From the NCBI GenBank assembly GCA_038093975.1, contig JBBPTG010000201.1, positions 1-44,197 on the forward strand: a stretch of DNA of 44,197 bases. The letters are read 5' to 3'. Of this stretch, positions 11,385 through 22,800 are shown one piece after another. Below the pieces are notes generated by a model. That model was not told the DNA's origin and did not search any database. It was given only the letters and a program-made list of their open reading frames with translations. Positions within the stretch are counted from its first letter, which is position 1. Every line of letters begins with the position of its first letter. A program made the translations under genes and the position numbers. The stretch is from Chalciporus piperatus. Its lineage: Eukaryota > Basidiomycota > Agaricomycetes > Boletales > Boletaceae.

Positions 11385-11811
11385 GGTGAGTCCTAGATGA
11401 TTAATGGTCACGAGGAGAATGCAGCGTACCCCTACAGCCTGAGTCAGAACGGGCTTAATGCAACTATCCTCTGACCCGTTGACTTGAAAGAGAACCTCTT
11501 TGAACACAAACTTCGTTCGTCTTCCAGGTCAGTGTGTTATCCTGGGCGTCGAAGTTAACTTGGCGGTTAGCTTGATCTGGTAACTGAATGTGGAATGTAG
11601 ATACGTGTCAGATGAGTCTTGGGTCTTCGCATGTCGAAATCAAAGGTCATTTACTCTCCGTTTCCCCTGGGTGAGCAATGACTCCCAAGTTTCGAACACG
11701 ACGAATGTCAAGAGCCCCAGATTGTTCACCGGAGAACCCGATTCGAGAGGTGTGAGAGAACCGGACGATAGCATCAGCGCCTATAGACACCCACCATCGA
11801 GCGATTTAAAG

Positions 11812-11932
11812 CTAAGGGCCTGTTTGAGATGCAGCAGTCTTACAGTAGCCTAAGTATTGCTAACCGAGTGCTGACCGAGTGCGAGCAGCACTCGCTTAGC
11901 AATACTTTTGGCCATCTCCAACAGGCCCTTAG
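11812..11932. mobile_element. 121-bp hairpin MITE
   Basis: Terminal inverted repeats CTAAGGGCCTGTTTGAGATG (11812-11831) and its complement at 11913-11932 match at 19 of 20 positions. An inner inverted repeat, 11852-11872 against 11887-11907, matches at 20 of 21. The element has no coding capacity. TA at both ends may be part of a TA target duplication, but the duplication is not certain. It lies within a stretch absent from the other copy of this segment. Confidence 0.85.
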
Positions 11933-12131
11933 TAAACCCTGGAAGTAAGTAGCAAGGAATTCCTCGGAAGTGGAATCCAGAGGGCGCTAATTGTGGAAGA
12001 CGATTGCTTTGGGTACCAAAAAAAAAATGCGACGACGATAGTCAGAGTGAAAACGCTTTAGCTGGGCTGCGGCAGTGAGATGTAAGCTACACGTAGGAGC
12101 CAGAAAGCCACGTACCTTTCCGAGACACCAC

Positions 12132-13313
12132 CTACACAACCTCTTCAATCCGACCCCCATCATCCCCCTTCACCCTCACAGGCAAACCTGCAAACTTGGA
12201 CCTCAGCGCCTCGTACTTTTTCCTCTGTGTTACCACCACGCTCGGCCCAATCTTGTCCACCGCCTTCGCAAAGTCCTCCGACAACACCATCACCCTCGGG
12301 CTCTCTGGCTGAGGTCCCCCTTCAGCGGACGACACTTCCATCGCCTCAAGCGACCCGAGCACCCGCCTGAGAGCAACGACACCCGCTTCGCGAACTACTG
12401 AAGCCAGATCCGCACCACTGTATCCCTCGCATCGCTCCCGCACTAGCGTCTCTGCCTTGGTCGCCACTGCGTCATCTTGGAGAGGAACTCGCCGTAGAAG
12501 TGTACGCAGAATCTCGCCGCGCTCCGAAGCGCTGGGGAGGTCGACATAGAGGAGCTTGTCTAGCCGCCCTGGACGAACCATGGCAGGGTCGATCATGTCT
12601 GGACGGTTTGTCGCGCCAATGACATAGACAGACTTCCGCGAGTCGAGCCCGTCTAGCTCTGTGAGCAAGGTGTTTACGACTCGAGCAGACGAGTCCGACT
12701 GGATGTGAAGGTAACATCAGCACAAGACATAAATCCACGTAGGGTCATGAGAATGAAAACTAAACGTACCAAACTATCGTCACGTCGCGGCACCAATGCG
12801 TCCAGCTCGTCGAAGAAAACGACACATGGAGATGAGGCACGCGCACGAGAGAACACCTGTCTGACCGCTCTCTCGCTCTCCCCAACATACTACACAACCT
12901 CAACTCGTGAGTAAAGAATATGATCACTGTGGAGACGAAGCTAACCTTATTCAACAGCTCCGGTCCTTTCACACTAATGAAATTTGCCCTCGACTCGTTC
13001 GCCACCGCTTTCGCGAGCAATGTCTTACCACACCCAGGTGGTCCCCAGAGCAACACTCCACAAGCAGCCTCGATGCCGACAGCGCTGAATAGCTCAGGTC
13101 GTCGTATAGGCTGAACGATCGCCATCTGCAGTTCTTCCCGTATGCCGTGAAGAGCGCCGACATCGGTCCATGTGACGTCTGGAACGGTCGTGAACCCTTC
13201 TCGTTTGGAGGAAGGCTGGACCTGCGAGAGTGCTGCGCGAAAGTCGGCGAAGGTGATGCAGTGGGGTGCAAGTTGCGATTCTGTCAATGGGGATGGATAT
13301 GCGTTCAAGAAGT
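12132..13313 (-). pseudogene. Rix7/NVL AAA ATPase, 5'-truncated copy
   Basis: Only the 3' exons of the gene at 34302-36940 are present: 12132-12698, 12770-12889 and about 12946-13313. They encode the second AAA domain, with Walker A GPPGCGKT, Walker [11 protein letters not shown], the sensor-1 stretch [19 protein letters not shown] and the C-terminal helical part. Introns and reading frame are intact and the last exon differs from copy 2 by very few residues. Homology stops abruptly at 13313, so the N-terminus, the first AAA domain and the promoter are missing. It is therefore a young partial duplicate and most likely non-functional. Confidence 0.85.
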
Positions 13314-13684
13314 GTCTGAATGAATGGGCTGGGCTAAGGATAGCGTATGCGGCTCAGGCGATAAATAAATACACACCGTTCGGGAGTGCTGTCTGCATCT
13401 ATCGACATCGTGGACTACGGTCGAGTGGGGTCAAAGCTGGGCATTCGCCAAGGGTGCTTCACTTTTGGAGTGAGGTTAAGCGTCTCTTCTCACCTGATCA
13501 AGAGCTAGCGCTGAGACGAAGCCATGAGGACAGGATCCGGTCCCTCAGTAGGATTCTAATCTGGGGATGAGACAAGATACTGACGAGAAGGCTGACCAAA
13601 CAGTGCAGTAGTCGATTGCGAATGCTCCCGAAGCAGCTTATGTAATCTCACATTGAAGGGTTACTAGTACACCTTGATGCTACT
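13314..13684. other. Unique spacer between duplicated fragments
   Basis: This 371-bp stretch joins the Rix7 fragment to the aminotransferase fragment. No match to the corresponding part of the 34-38 kb cluster was seen by eye. The open frames crossing it look like readthrough of non-coding DNA. Confidence 0.5.
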
Positions 13685-14235
13685 CTAAGCAAAGTGTGCT
13701 TCGCATTCCTTCAAACACTCGCAAACCTGTACGATCTGCTCGTCGCCAACGTTCGCAACCGAAAACCGAATCCAACTATCCCAGCCCTCTTCAGATACCC
13801 CCTGTGCCTGTCGTTGTGCCTCCGCCCGCTTGCTCCAGAAAAATTGGGCGGGAAGGACGAGAACACCGAGTTCCTGTGCCAAACGCTGACAGAACTCAAG
13901 AGCTGGAACGTGCGTAAATGGGTGCTTCACGAATGCGAAGTAACCTCCTTGACACCCGGTGGTCCAACCCAATGGAAGAGACTTGCGGAAGAGTTCATGC
14001 CGCGCTTTCAGTGCCTCTACGTTTGACAGGATGGCAGATCTAAGCTCTGATAGAAGCGATAAGTTTGCGAGAGCAAGCTGAAGGGGCACAAATCTGGAGA
14101 CAATCGAGCGTAGTTGTGATATGCTTCAGGAGCTCGGGCGAGACTGCGACCAGGCCGAGACGGTGCCCAGGGAACGCGTAAGATTTGGAGAACGAGAACA
14201 AGTGAACGAAGTTCGATCTCCAGGACCGGGACCGA
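13685..14235 (-). pseudogene. Aminotransferase, C-terminal fragment with frameshift
   Basis: This matches 37398 to about 37948, the C-terminal half of the intact aminotransferase. The last 134 codons are open and end with the same VCECLKECEAHFA tail. Near 14080 an 8-bp deletion relative to copy 2 (GAAGGGGCAC instead of GAGGGGGTCGAGGGGCAC) breaks the frame. Upstream, the SKSYAFPGHRLG stretch with the PLP lysine is still recognisable in another frame. At about 14235 the homology ends inside what should be the middle of the gene and passes directly into MFS sequence of opposite orientation. Confidence 0.85.
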
Positions 14236-14854
14236 CGAGCCCGAGTATGCTTCCATCCTTCATCGGACGATCTTTCATGCTGAACCGCACCCGAAGATTC
14301 AGGTTATTCATGATCATCCTGGTGCTCATCACCTCGACAATCGGGTGGTTTGGCTGGGCGGTCAGTGCGGCTGAACACGAGCTGTGGATTGGTCCTGCCA
14401 TCTTCAACGCGTTGTTGAATTTCGCTCTTGCTGTCAATTCCGTAGCGTGAGCAGCCTTGGCATCCGTTGCCAGGAAAGGATGGCTGATTGCACGCAGTGT
14501 CGTTGCATACGTCGTCGATTCACATGGTCACCACGCCGCTGAAGCGTTCGCAACTATCAAGTGGGTGTCCGTGGCTATGCGGGACGTTCCTGACAACCGT
14601 TCCGTTGGTGCCCATCTTAGTGTGGTCAAGAACATGTTCATATTCGGCCTCACATACTTTGTCGTTCCGTGGTTGAATGAACAAGGTAACTTAACTTCTC
14701 CCTCACTGCAGTCACGGTGATTGCCTCGGGCGTCCATGCTCACGTTCGACTTACAGGTGATCTCCGTACATTCTGTACCATCGGTGGCATCAACATTTGG
14801 GTATGCCTCATGACAATACCTATGTATATCTATGGGAAGAGAGCGCGGACTTGA
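14236..14854 (+). pseudogene. MFS transporter, 3' fragment, inverted relative to the other copy
   Basis: On the plus strand the frames read MLPSFIGRSFMLNRTRRF, then GWFGWAVSAAEHELWIGP, FALAVNSVA, VVDSHGHHAAEAFATI, MFIFGLTYFVVPWLNEQG and finally IPMYIYGKRART. This is the C-terminal region of a fungal drug/H+ antiporter-like MFS protein (last transmembrane segments and the typical GKRxR tail). A GTGGGT...TTAG intron (about 14561-14620) and a GTAACT...GCAG intron (about 14686-14711) are still visible. Frames are broken by indels and by a stop after VNSVA. The counterpart is 32162-32665 on the minus strand. Copy 1 keeps about 160 bp that copy 2 has lost, so it does not derive from copy 2 in its present form. 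Confidence 0.8.
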
Positions 14855-15326
14855 TTCCAAGCCTGTATTTTAGTGAAGGGCATAGAATATCATGAAGCAG
14901 TACGATATACCCCGAAAGCTGGTGGCGCCTCTTCAGAATGTACTTGTCCGTGATCCAACTCGCAAACGAGATGAAAAAAAGTCGGTATCACGAAAGATCG
15001 CAAGTGGCCACAACTAATCACAAAACAAGGCATTTCTGTACCAAGTAGCGAGCGATAGATGGCAGCGGCGATATTGTTGACGATTGTGAAGTTACCAGCA
15101 GGCGCACTGGCTGCCAGGCTTTGGGAGTCGTGGTGCATGAACTTTGTCCGGGAATGGCTGAACTTCTGTGATATAATACTGATGTATTAGTCATAGACAG
15201 TGTGGATCCGCATCCGACTGATGCATCACGTTTATCATGATAGTACCATGGTTTGATACATGATTTCTACTGATGCTGGCGGCAGCCTTCTGCCGGAGGC
15301 CCGCCATATCACCTGCATGTCTGGGC
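14855..15326. other. Duplicated MFS 3' flank, then unique spacer
   Basis: From AAGCCTGTATTTTAGTG to about 15000 this matches the complement of 32015-32160, so the duplicated block reaches past the MFS stop codon. From about 15010 to the next gene nothing recognisable was found. Confidence 0.65.
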
Positions 15327-15788
15327 CTATGGCAAAAGCGGCCACACACACCTCAGCGTCCTTGCCACCCTCCTAAATGCCGCCAGATTAATCCCATGCC
15401 TGACCGCCACCTCATCTAGCTTGCTGTCCCTAGCAGGATTCACCACCTCCCGGACCGCAGCGGCATCCGGCGCCCCGCACAGCAGTGCAGCCATCCGGTA
15501 AAAACCCCAGCGCGACGTGTATTTGGCGAGCATATATACGTAGGCCAATCCATTGTTGAAGGGGGCAAAAGGGGGTCTCTTGCAGACGGGGAAGCCGTCG
15601 TGCGCCGCCCGGCTGATGGTGAAGAGGACATCGGATGTTTCGCTGACCCTGGCGAGGCGCGTTGTGGCGAGGGAGCGCTCGCGAAATTCTTCCCGCAGGC
15701 GAGCACGGTGCCAGCACGCGGGAATTTGGCGCTGGAGGCCGAGCATTTTGTGCCAGCGAGGTAAGATCGCGTCGGGCCTGAGAGGCAT
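15327..15788 (-). CDS. Conserved fungal hypothetical protein, 153 aa, intronless
   Basis: An open frame of 153 residues with a dense set of features typical of a folded protein: MPLRPDAILPRWHKMLG start, WHRARLREEF, SETSDVLFTISRAAHDGFPV, VYMLAKYTSRWGFYRMAALLCGAP, REVVNPARDSKLDEVA and the end RTLRCVWPLLP. The pattern is reminiscent of small uncharacterised proteins in filamentous ascomycetes, but this is from memory and no function is known. There are no membrane segments, signal peptide or catalytic motifs. It is intronless and GC-rich, like the fusion gene on the other side of the scrambled block. Confidence 0.7.
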   Translation of the reverse strand: MPLRPDAILPRWHKMLGLQRQIPACWHRARLREEFRERSLATTRLARVSETSDVLFTISRAAHDGFPVCKRPPFAPFNNGLAYVYMLAKYTSRWGFYRMAALLCGAPDAAAVREVVNPARDSKLDEVAVRHGINLAAFRRVARTLRCVWPLLP

Positions 15789-16317
15789 TTTCGTGGGTAT
15801 ACGGTTGTGGGAGTCGCCAGGTCAGCCAGGTTGGCTCGGAGGTTCAACAGTGTTTTTCAGTAGAAGCGGGCCTAGCTCTGGACGACACGTTGTAAGTGCT
15901 TTTGCTTGGTTGCCACCATGTAGTGAAACACCTTCCGACTTTTCGTCAACCACCACCAGGGTCACACATGGGTCAACATGGCCACACATTGAAACATGCT
16001 CAGTGCGCTTCGGAAGATATCGAAGATTTTCGCAGTGTCGTTACAGTCGTAAATACTGCGCGTCGTGAAGGGGTTGCCACCAAGATAAATGTAGTTGGTG
16101 AACGATTGATAGATGTAACTGTCAGTGAGAGCGGAGGCCGAATGATACATAAACTCCTCAGTTATCAGACCACGGTATTCACTAACAGATCGCAAAGACA
16201 ACTCTCCTCCAAACATACATACAACAATTCGAATCGCCTATCGAAGAACTGTGCTCGCTGCGAAACGTCTTGGCACAAGGAAAAACATATGCACGAAACG
16301 CAAAGACTACTACAAAG
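15789..16317. other. Intergenic region, nothing recognised
   Basis: This 529-bp gap lies between the divergent start of the 153-aa gene and the 3' end of the TPR gene. The overlapping small frames have no recognisable domain and look accidental. Confidence 0.4.
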
Positions 16318-17349
16318 TCAGCCAACTTGCTTCACCGTATATTTCTCCCAACTGGGAAAAAGGAACGTCTCAGTCTTGGTCGTGATACTCTTTACTCTCT
16401 GCGCTCGTGTGGACTTCAACGTCGACGATGGGTCCCCAGCGGTGTACTCGGGGACCTCAAACATTACAGGGATAGCCATGATCTTGAGTTTCCTGTCGTC
16501 AGCTTTGGTACGCGCGAACGAAACTTGCTTCTGTGGCTTCGGTTTCGGAATCTGTAGATGGTCGTGACTGGTCTGGGGCGCCGTTTGCTGTACGGCGGAA
16601 GTGCCACCGACGGAAGATGATGTGGCTTCGTCTGGATACAACGCGGTAGGCGGCGGAGAAGGCTCCGGAGGTAACATTGAGAGCATCTCTTCCAAAGCCT
16701 CCGTGTTCGAGGGCTGTATCCTCAAAGCCGCACGGAGATCTGGGTGGGACACAATCTGTGAATCTGGGGATCTCGCGAAATGAAGCACAATTTATTCACC
16801 TTTCATCGCGTCTTCAGCGGACCCCGTCATTCTTCGCGCTTTCGCTCGTCTGTAATAGCCTTTAATACTTCGGTGCTGACCAAGAGCCTTGGAACAAGCT
16901 TCCTCTGCTTCAATCCAACTGTACAGTAGTTGAGCGCGAGTGATGTAGCGAGATCAATGTCATCGCCTACTTGTTGAGCTTCAAATAAGCCGCTGCGAGG
17001 TTAAGCTGGTAATGAGGCATCTCGGGCTCTACAGAGTGAGCCGCTTGGTAGTGTCTCACTGCAATCTCAAAGTCGCCACGACGGAAAGCAGCATTACCCT
17101 CAACGGATTCGTCAGGCACGATGTCGAGCGAGGAGCATCAAAACATACCAATTCCTTTTCTTTCTCGGCTCTGAGATAGCGAACCTCCATGATCTCGGCT
17201 ATCGTCATCTCTGGCTGCGTGGACCCTGGATTTGCTTCTTCCTCGGACTCATTCCCCGTAAAATCGAGATCCAGGTCCCAGACATCCTCCTCCTCGATCG
17301 TCTCCCACCCATGGACGCCACTCCCTGCAGCATGACAAGTGTACGTCAT
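16318..17349 (-). CDS. TPR protein, co-chaperone-like (three TPR motifs)
   Basis: The exons assemble as follows: a segment with VHGWETIEEEDVWDLDLDF and ending AEKEKEL; intron about 17099-17148; TPR1 GNAAFRRGDFEIAVRHYQAA with NLAAAYLKLN; an intron ending CTGTACAG; TPR2 WIEAEEACSKAL with YYRRAKARR; an intron ending TCCCACCCAG; TPR3 DLRAALRIQPSNTEALEEML; then a low-complexity tail ending FPSWEKYTVKQVG. The carboxylate-clamp style of TPR suggests binding to an Hsp90/Hsp70 tail, as in RPAP3-like or other fungal TPR adaptors. The first ATG at 17349 may be intronic: a good donor (CGAG/GTGAGA) at about 17387 and an acceptor CTGCAG at about 17331 would join it in frame to the upstream frame 17374-18411, making one longer protein. 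Confidence 0.65.
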
Positions 17350-17373
17350 CTAGCTGCACAACGATCGGATCAA

Positions 17374-18411
17374 TCAATCAATCTCACCTCGTCCATCCCA
17401 TTCCCTCTGTTTCCCTGACCTGACACCACTATTCTCCTCATCCTCTCTGACCGTCTTCTCGCAAACCTCGCCCAAATGATCTGTTGAACAGCCACAATCA
17501 CACCACTTCGTCGTCAACTTTTCCCTCAACACGTTTCCGTAACCGCTGACGTCGAACTCTCGAGCGACTCGCCACAGCGTTTGCGATACGCGTTCGTACC
17601 CCAGACGAACTTTGAGGCGCCAGTTCTGGTCCCATCCAGGAGGGGGGGTAGACCGCAAGAGTGACTTGTCACCGTACTTGAGTTCACATGCTTCTTCAAG
17701 CGCCTCGAGTCCTTCGGCGAGCGTTCCTAAATGAGGTGGCTTCGCAAACGCAGGGTGTGGCATCGCTTCGAGCACGTCGAGATGAGCCTTGAGGGCATCG
17801 TAAAATGGCAACAAACGAAGCGAATGAAGGCCCCTGTTGCGGCACACGGGCACATTATTTGAGAGCGCCTAATAGGACACAGCCAACCGGATAGAGCCAG
17901 GAGGTGAGGGGCCACGTTTCTAAAAGCATAGCGAAAAAAAACTCGTACGTACGAAATCTCTCAAGGCTGTGTAAGACCACAGCACGCTCTTGGTGGCAAC
18001 ACGTTCTCCCGACTGACGCAGTTCCATGCTGACGACTGAGCGGAAAAAGTCTTTAATTTCTTCCGAATCTGCGTTGTGGGCCACCCAGCCTAGACCACCG
18101 ACGGTGATACAACGCATGACGAAGGTGGGTAGATGGATGAGAGCGACGCAGTACAAGTGGGTGGAGAAAAGGCGGGCGATGTCTTGTTCGAAACGAATGA
18201 GAAATATGCGCGCGATGGATCGTTCGAGTTGAGAGACGGCCGTCATTGCGTTTGAGATACCACGGTCGATGTGAGCCGGCAGTCTCTTGTGATTGTGATT
18301 GTCCTTTCCATTTTCCTTTCCACCATTGACGCTAGACGAGCTAGTCGCAGCAGACTTCTTCTTCGACCCAGTTGCGGGTCTCTTCTTGACATGCGAGTAT
18401 TTGGCAGGCAT
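17374..18411 (-). CDS. Uncharacterised protein, possibly the N-terminal part of the TPR gene
   Basis: The start MPAKYSHVKKRP is followed by a lysine/serine-rich basic stretch and then a helical region (SNAMTAVSQLERSIARIF, IHLPTFVMRCITVGGLGWVAHN, IKDFFRSVVSMELRQSGERV) ending at a GTACGT donor near 17953. A second large exon from about 17850 carries LRLLPFYDALKAHLDVLEAMP, WDQNWRLKVRLGYERVSQTL and a cysteine cluster WCDCGCSTDHLGEVCEK that could bind metal. The short middle exon around 17870-17920 could not be joined in a consistent phase, so either the model is incomplete or an indel is present. The family was not recognised. The last exon ends at a strong donor that leads in frame into the TPR segment. 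Confidence 0.5.
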
Positions 18412-19658
18412 CGGCCTGTGACCTCGATGATGATTAAACTTTGAGTCTGTGAACGGCGGTGGACTTGAGTTGGGGTGGTGATAAACAGGCTTTCAGCGCT
18501 TGATTTTGATCTGTGCAGGCAATGTGAATGGAACGCTACCTTTTGCGAGTTTGGGGCGTGCTGTGTGTGTAGAATGAGTACCGCCTCGCTGAGTCGAAGT
18601 TCGACTTGGACTAGGAAAACAGATCTTGGATCCGTACTCGATTATGTAACACATGACCACTTCTAGCGAACTCCACCAAGTAACGAGCAAGCTGTATTCA
18701 AGTAGGTTCGCTCTGTAGCCAATCTACATGAAACTGACGCCAATCTACACCATCTCGATCAAGGTCTAGTAGATCTGTCACGTCTTTATCGTCCGACTCG
18801 ACTCCTCCGACACCCACGCATGATTAGGTTCCTGTGGTTTTCGTGGGCGATGATGTATGGACGAGCGGCGGGAAGGGAGTGACATCGTCTGCATAGAGCC
18901 CAGTGGTCGCTCACGTCGCGGGATTGGAAAATGCAGCATGTCTGGAAAACTTGACAACGAGAGATCAAACCCGCATCGATCTTTCCCAAGTTGACAAAGC
19001 ATGGCCTGGGGCCTAGATGGGAGCAGACGGCGTCCCCCTCAACAGACAAAGGTACGAGGTACGTCCGATGCCGGTCATGTTTGCTGTAGGACAGAAATAA
19101 AGACCATCGGCTTTCGTGTCCGAAGGAGTAACATTCAAATTCGAAGGCACTCACGGCCGCGGAGCTTTTGCCAGCGATACCTAGTCTCCCCTAGACAGAC
19201 CCAAGAGTCGGGATGAAGATAGTCGTTCACCCTAAGCGATACCCCTCAATCTCGAGAAAACTCTCCCGTGATGACCATGAATCTGCCATCGTAGGCCATA
19301 CGAACATGGTCGATGCTCGAGGACGCATGACTTTACGCGCTCGTGAAGCACTCGAGTCTGACGATGTGGCCGTGTTTCGTCGCACTCCGCCCAAGTAACC
19401 GAGAGGGGAGAGATGCCATGGAAAAGGTTCCCCAACCTGAGCTCTTCTTTCGTATAGGCGGGCTCGAGGAGTTGTAGGATGGAGCAACAGATTTCTACCC
19501 TACATGTAAATAGATGTGCAGACTTACAAAGTTACAACATCGCTTGCGATCATCAAAGTGACAGTGAGATTCTGAGAACAGTGATGCACGGGGAAGGCCC
19601 AATTTAGTTCGAGTTATGCATGACAGTAGATTCACAAAGCCAAGAGGGCAAGAAGGAT
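18412..19658. other. Long intergenic region, no gene recognised
   Basis: About 1.25 kb between the minus-strand gene start and the hairpin at 19659. Several frames of 60-122 codons overlap on both strands without recognisable domains. No tandem repeat was seen. Confidence 0.4.
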
Positions 19659-19737
19659 AGTCTCGAACCATCCGTTTCAGGAAGCGGTCGGGCTGACACC
19701 CGAATCTTCCGCTTCCTGAAACGTCTGGAGACTTTCG
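19659..19737 (+). repeat. 79-nt hairpin element, copy 1
   Basis: The 79-nt block runs from AGTCTCGAACCATCCGTTT to AAACGTCTGGAGACTTTCG. Positions 15-29 pair perfectly with 51-65 (15 bp), and inside the loop TCGGG pairs with CCCGA. A second block of exactly the same length and the same outer sequence lies at 24089-24167 on the other strand, but with a different stem. A more degenerate relative is near 39407-39513. Confidence 0.85.
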
Positions 19738-19857
19738 TGGGGTGACGAGTCCATCGTGTCACGCCTGTCAATCAACGTCGGGCCTTGTGTCGTATTTTTA
19801 TCCCTAGTACACACTACGAATGTAATGCAAATCCTAATCCTAGCTAATCAACTTGTC

Positions 19858-22800
19858 ATGTACCAAGATTCCGAAGACGAAGACGATCTTTATGGTCCAT
19901 TCGCGAGCCAATACACTCCACAAGATCTTGCACACGACATTGATCTCGCTTCGGACTTTGATGAATCCCAGTCCGACGACGAAAATCACGACTCCAACCC
20001 ACCCATCCAACACACACATACCCGTCTACTCCGAGAGCGACTCGGACCCGACAAAGCTGCTAAAGTCGCAGACGTGCTCCACTACATGAATAAGCTCGGC
20101 CTCAACCTTCCTCTCTTCCTCGATCTGGTGAGCTGGGGGGACCCAGATTGTGTTCTCGATCCGAAAATTCGCTACGAACGTTCGGCACTCATGGTCAGTG
20201 AGGAGCTGCCCTCCATCCTTTCTCGCTGGCACCAGCCACCTCGGTTGACGAAGAGCACCCGCGCACGAGCGCACGGAGCGAAGACGGTGATCGAGCGCTT
20301 TGCTTTCACCTGCATCGGTGACGTCATTGATGATGAGCTCGATGCAATCAAGCATGTGCTGCAGTGTCCCGCCGAGGACCTGTCCATGGAGGACACCCTT
20401 GGCAGCACTTTTTTGAGGCTCCCACGGTCTTACAGACCCATTTCCCTCTACAAGGGAAATTGGTCTGCGAGACCGGACTACCCCACTCAGCTCTCCCCTA
20501 TGGCCCTAAAATGGCATCCAGGTACCTGACAGACCTCTTGGGGACCTCTCGCGAGGCTTGTACGAGCCTCCACCAGCACAGCCACACCGCATTTTTTCGG
20601 TCCTGGCAGCTAGGTATGTTTTTTTTCACGAGGGGCCTCTTGGGGGCCTCCCTCGGACCTCTCGCGAGCCTCGCACGAGCCTCCACCAGCACAGCCACCC
20701 CGCTTTTTTTCGGTGATAGCTAGGTCCGTGTTTCTTTTGTTTTGTTTCATTTTTTCATATGTTTTTTGCAACGCATCCGATGCTTACGTAATCGCTTCGA
20801 CCGCTCGTTCTCGCGCGCCGCCGGCACCTCCAGAACGCGCACGACATGTCCTTTTTGGGACACATAGTTCCAACATACCCTCCTCTCACTTTTCTGCTCA
20901 ACCACTCGCTTCCCTGCCTCAGGGACTGTTACAGTGGGTAATAACAATGTAGTACAGTGTTATTTAACAGTTCTGACCGCTTTATTGGTCATATCAAGAT
21001 GTATATAGGTAGATAGATGCAAATGAATAGAAAACAAAAAATGCGACCGCTTTTTCGGTTGGCTGGGTAGATATGCTATAAGACTCGATTACTAAGTAGT
21101 GAACATGTATTGGAACAATATCCTAGCAGCTCAGACAGCAGGCCCTGTGATGTAGGAGTAGATTGCCCTCTTGCCCCTGAATAACAAAAAAGCGGTTCGC
21201 ATTTTTGATCAACTAGATAGATATGGTTTTAAAATTGACACATAGGTACCTCATACATGTATCTACAGGGTACCAGAAGCTCAGACACCAGGGGGCCTCC
21301 CCTGGGATGCAGGAATAGATATGATGCCTATCACTATATGCTCTGAAGCGGTCTGGCCAGTAGTCAATACATCAGGGTATCTATCTAGGAACCTAGATTA
21401 CATATAGTACATCACATCCCCAAGTTTTCGAGAGGCTAAGTTCATAATTGAGTGCAGGAGAAAGCAAATGACATTAAAGAAGCGTGAGAAACTGACCAGA
21501 AACTTAGGAGACTTGCAAAAACATACCAGGAACACAACAATATGGGGCTCAGGGTGTGCCAGGAACAGAGGGACAGTCAATGGGTGTCATTAGGAACTAT
21601 TCTAGCTACTGTTCCTGGCATTCTGTGCTATCAGGATGCTCAAAAAGCGAACATTGCATTCAAGTTCCCAACAGTTCACTAGCTTGAGGCCTAAGTTAGT
21701 AGTGCTTTAATTGATTTACTTCAGTGGGTTATAGGAGATTTACTGAGATACCACAGAATGCTAGGTGTATGCAGTAGGCACAGTAGCTAGAATCGTTCCT
21801 AATGATACCCATTGACTGTCCCTCTTTTCCTATCACACCCTGAGCTCCACATTGTTGTGTTCCTGGTATGTTTTTGCAAGTCTCCTGAGTTTCTGCTCAC
21901 TTTCTCACGCTTTTTGTATGACATTTGCTTTCTCCTGCACTCAATCCTGAAGCCAGCCTCTCGCAAATTTGGGGATCTAGTGTAATTTATGTATTCTATG
22001 TACCTAGATAGTTGCCCTGATGTATAGATCAGTGGATTGACCGCTTCAGAGCATATAGTAATAGGCATCATATCTATTCCTGCATCCCAGGGGAAGCCCC
22101 CTGGTGTCTGAGCTTCTGCTATCCTGTAGATATATGTATGACACACCTATGTATCAAGTTTAAAAGCATGTCTACCTGGCTGATCAAAAATGCGAACCGC
22201 TTTTTTGTAATTCAGGGGTAGGAGGGCAATCTACTCCTACACCACAGGGACAGATCCCTGCTATCTGAGCTGCTAGGATATTGTTCCAATACATATCCAC
22301 TACTTAGGAATCAAGTCTTATAACATATTTACCCAGCCAATCAAAAATGCGAACACATTTTTGGTTTTCTGACATTTGTAGATATCTACCTATATACAGT
22401 CTAAGATTACAAGTAAAGCGGTTGGAAATGCCAACTAACACTGTACAGTACTGGGATGATAAATTGGAACAATCCCTAAGGGCAGGCAAGCGAATGGTTG
22501 AGCAGAAAAGTGAGGGGAGGGTATGTTGAAACTATGTGTCCCAAAAAGGACATGTCGTGCGCGTTCTGGAGGTGCCGGCGGCGCGCGAGAACGAGCAATC
22601 TAAGCGATTATGTAAGCATCGATGCATCGCACAAAACATATGAAGAAATGAAGAAAAACATACCTAGCTATACATAGTGCCAGGACTGAAAAAAATGCGG
22701 TGTGGCTGTGCCGGTGGAGGCTCATGCGAGGCTCGCGAGAGGTCCGCGGGAGGTCCCCAAGAGGCCCCGAGTGAAATTCCTGGCAAGAGCCTCCAAAGAG

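Larger units (their letters stand above)
11385..13313. repeat. Segmental duplication, copy 1 (Rix7 3' part and flank)
   Basis: From GGTGAG at 11385 to CAAGAAGTG at 13313 the sequence matches 33986-35483 at high identity. Copy 1 carries about 495 bp of extra sequence (11494-11988) that includes a hairpin element. Both ends of homology are abrupt. The left end coincides with the place where the MFS fragment is cut in copy 2. Confidence 0.85.

Noticed and set aside
12075..12401. Plus-strand 108-codon frame opposite the Rix7 last exon, also seen at 34248-34571
   Set aside because: It is a shadow of the strongly biased codon use of the real minus-strand exon; its persistence in both copies only reflects the duplication.
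18786..19154. Minus-strand 122-codon frame in the long intergenic region
   Set aside because: No recognisable domain, heavy overlap with frames on the other strand, and no supporting splice sites.
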